NCBI GenBank assembly: GCA_021166815.1
Contig: JAJPEO010000301.1
Coordinates: 1 to 13,382, forward strand
Length of the DNA stretch: 13,382 bases
Direction: 5' to 3'
Source of the DNA: Nocardioides sp.
Lineage (GTDB): Bacteria; Actinomycetota; Actinomycetes; Propionibacteriales; Nocardioidaceae
The notes under the pieces were generated by a model that saw only the letters and a program-made list of their open reading frames with translations, was not told the DNA's origin and searched no databases. Position 1 is the stretch's first letter. The number at the start of each line of letters is the position of its first letter. This document shows, piece by piece, positions 13,082 to 13,382 of this stretch. The translations under genes were made by a program, and so were the position numbers.

Positions 13082-13382
13082 TCAGGTCACTCCGGCGGTC
13101 CGGCCCGCAATGAGGATGGCCACGACGACGGCCACGGCGCTCGCGACGGCGAGCCACAGCAGGCGGGGGGTGCTCAGCCGCAGCGCCAGGCGCAGGGGCA
13201 GGGAACGCTCGCCCTCCGCGTGGTCGGCGACCAGGCCGGGCAGGGCCAGGAGGACGTGGACGGTGACTCCCAGGAGGGCGGCGAGCACGGTCACGGTGAC
13301 CGTCGGCGGGGTCGTGGCGCCCTGGCCGTTCCAGCCGCCGTAGGCGAGGAAGGCGGGGTACAGCGCGAAGCTCGCCGCCCAC
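13082..13382 (-). CDS. UbiA-like prenyltransferase family membrane protein, C-terminal part only
   Basis: The frame is open to the window edge, so the start lies beyond 13382; a GTG at 13294 is only an internal valine. About 99 C-terminal residues are visible: SFALYPAFLAYGGWNGQG, a helix around VLAALLGVTVHVLLALPGLV, then ADHAEGERSLPLRLALR and a last helix (LLWLAVASAVAVVVAILIAG). The helix - D-x-x-E-G-E-R - helix pattern resembles the second half of UbiA-family enzymes, which attach prenyl chains to aromatic or other acceptors in the membrane. The N-terminal Asp-rich motif that would confirm this is outside the window, and the acceptor is unknown. It is on the same strand as the lipoprotein and gpmA genes, 73 bp upstream. 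Confidence 0.65.
   Translation of the reverse strand, partial: WAASFALYPAFLAYGGWNGQGATTPPTVTVTVLAALLGVTVHVLLALPGLVADHAEGERSLPLRLALRLSTPRLLWLAVASAVAVVVAILIAGRTAGVT

Noticed and set aside
1..13382. Mobile elements, CRISPR arrays, tRNA or rRNA genes
   Set aside because: No transposase, integrase, spaced repeat array, attachment-site duplication or structural RNA signature was seen on either strand; a systematic search was not possible by eye.

Overview
The window is very GC-rich with dense genes, frequent GTG starts, 4-nt stop/start overlaps and several leaderless-looking starts. Together with mycothiol synthesis (MshA), a SenX3/RegX3-PhoU phosphate system and a DtxR/IdeR-type iron box, this points to an actinobacterium. 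A Nocardioides-like member of the Propionibacteriales is my best guess; the genus is inference from gene content and style.

Layout. 1-1021: 3' part of an acyl-CoA dehydrogenase (+). 1031-2490: an Asp/Glu racemase-family protein and an SDR oxidoreductase on the minus strand, probably one transcript (SDR first). 2519-3818: an RNase HI fused to a DUF4440/SnoaL-like domain, divergent from the SDR, then a small four-helix membrane protein. 3843-6395: an iron-box promoter driving an 838-residue adenylation/acyl-carrier/acyltransferase-3 fusion. 6414-8227: mshA, starting 18 bp after the fusion gene, then a YbjN-family gene. 8211-10935: senX3-regX3-eamA on the minus strand, joined by two GTGA overlaps. 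10936-11055: divergent control region with PHO-box-like direct repeats and two leaderless -10 elements. 11056-11706: phoU (+). 11719-11754: a strong hairpin shared by phoU and gpmA. 11762-13382: gpmA, a lipoprotein gene (ATGA overlap) and the 3' end of a UbiA-like membrane protein gene, all minus.

Most of the window is an actinobacterial housekeeping neighbourhood (mshA, YbjN, gpm, senX3, regX3 and phoU also lie close together in mycobacteria, in another order and orientation). The unusual part is the fusion gene at 3879-6395. One protein carries acid activation, carrier loading and a polytopic membrane acyltransferase, functions split among separate proteins in systems such as Dlt. Its promoter contains a 16/19 match to the DtxR/IdeR consensus lying between the -35 and -10 elements. 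This predicts an iron-repressed, membrane-bound acyl-transfer system, perhaps for a siderophore or an envelope glycan. The substrate is unknown. Because mshA follows after 18 bp, mycothiol synthesis could receive iron-controlled read-through.
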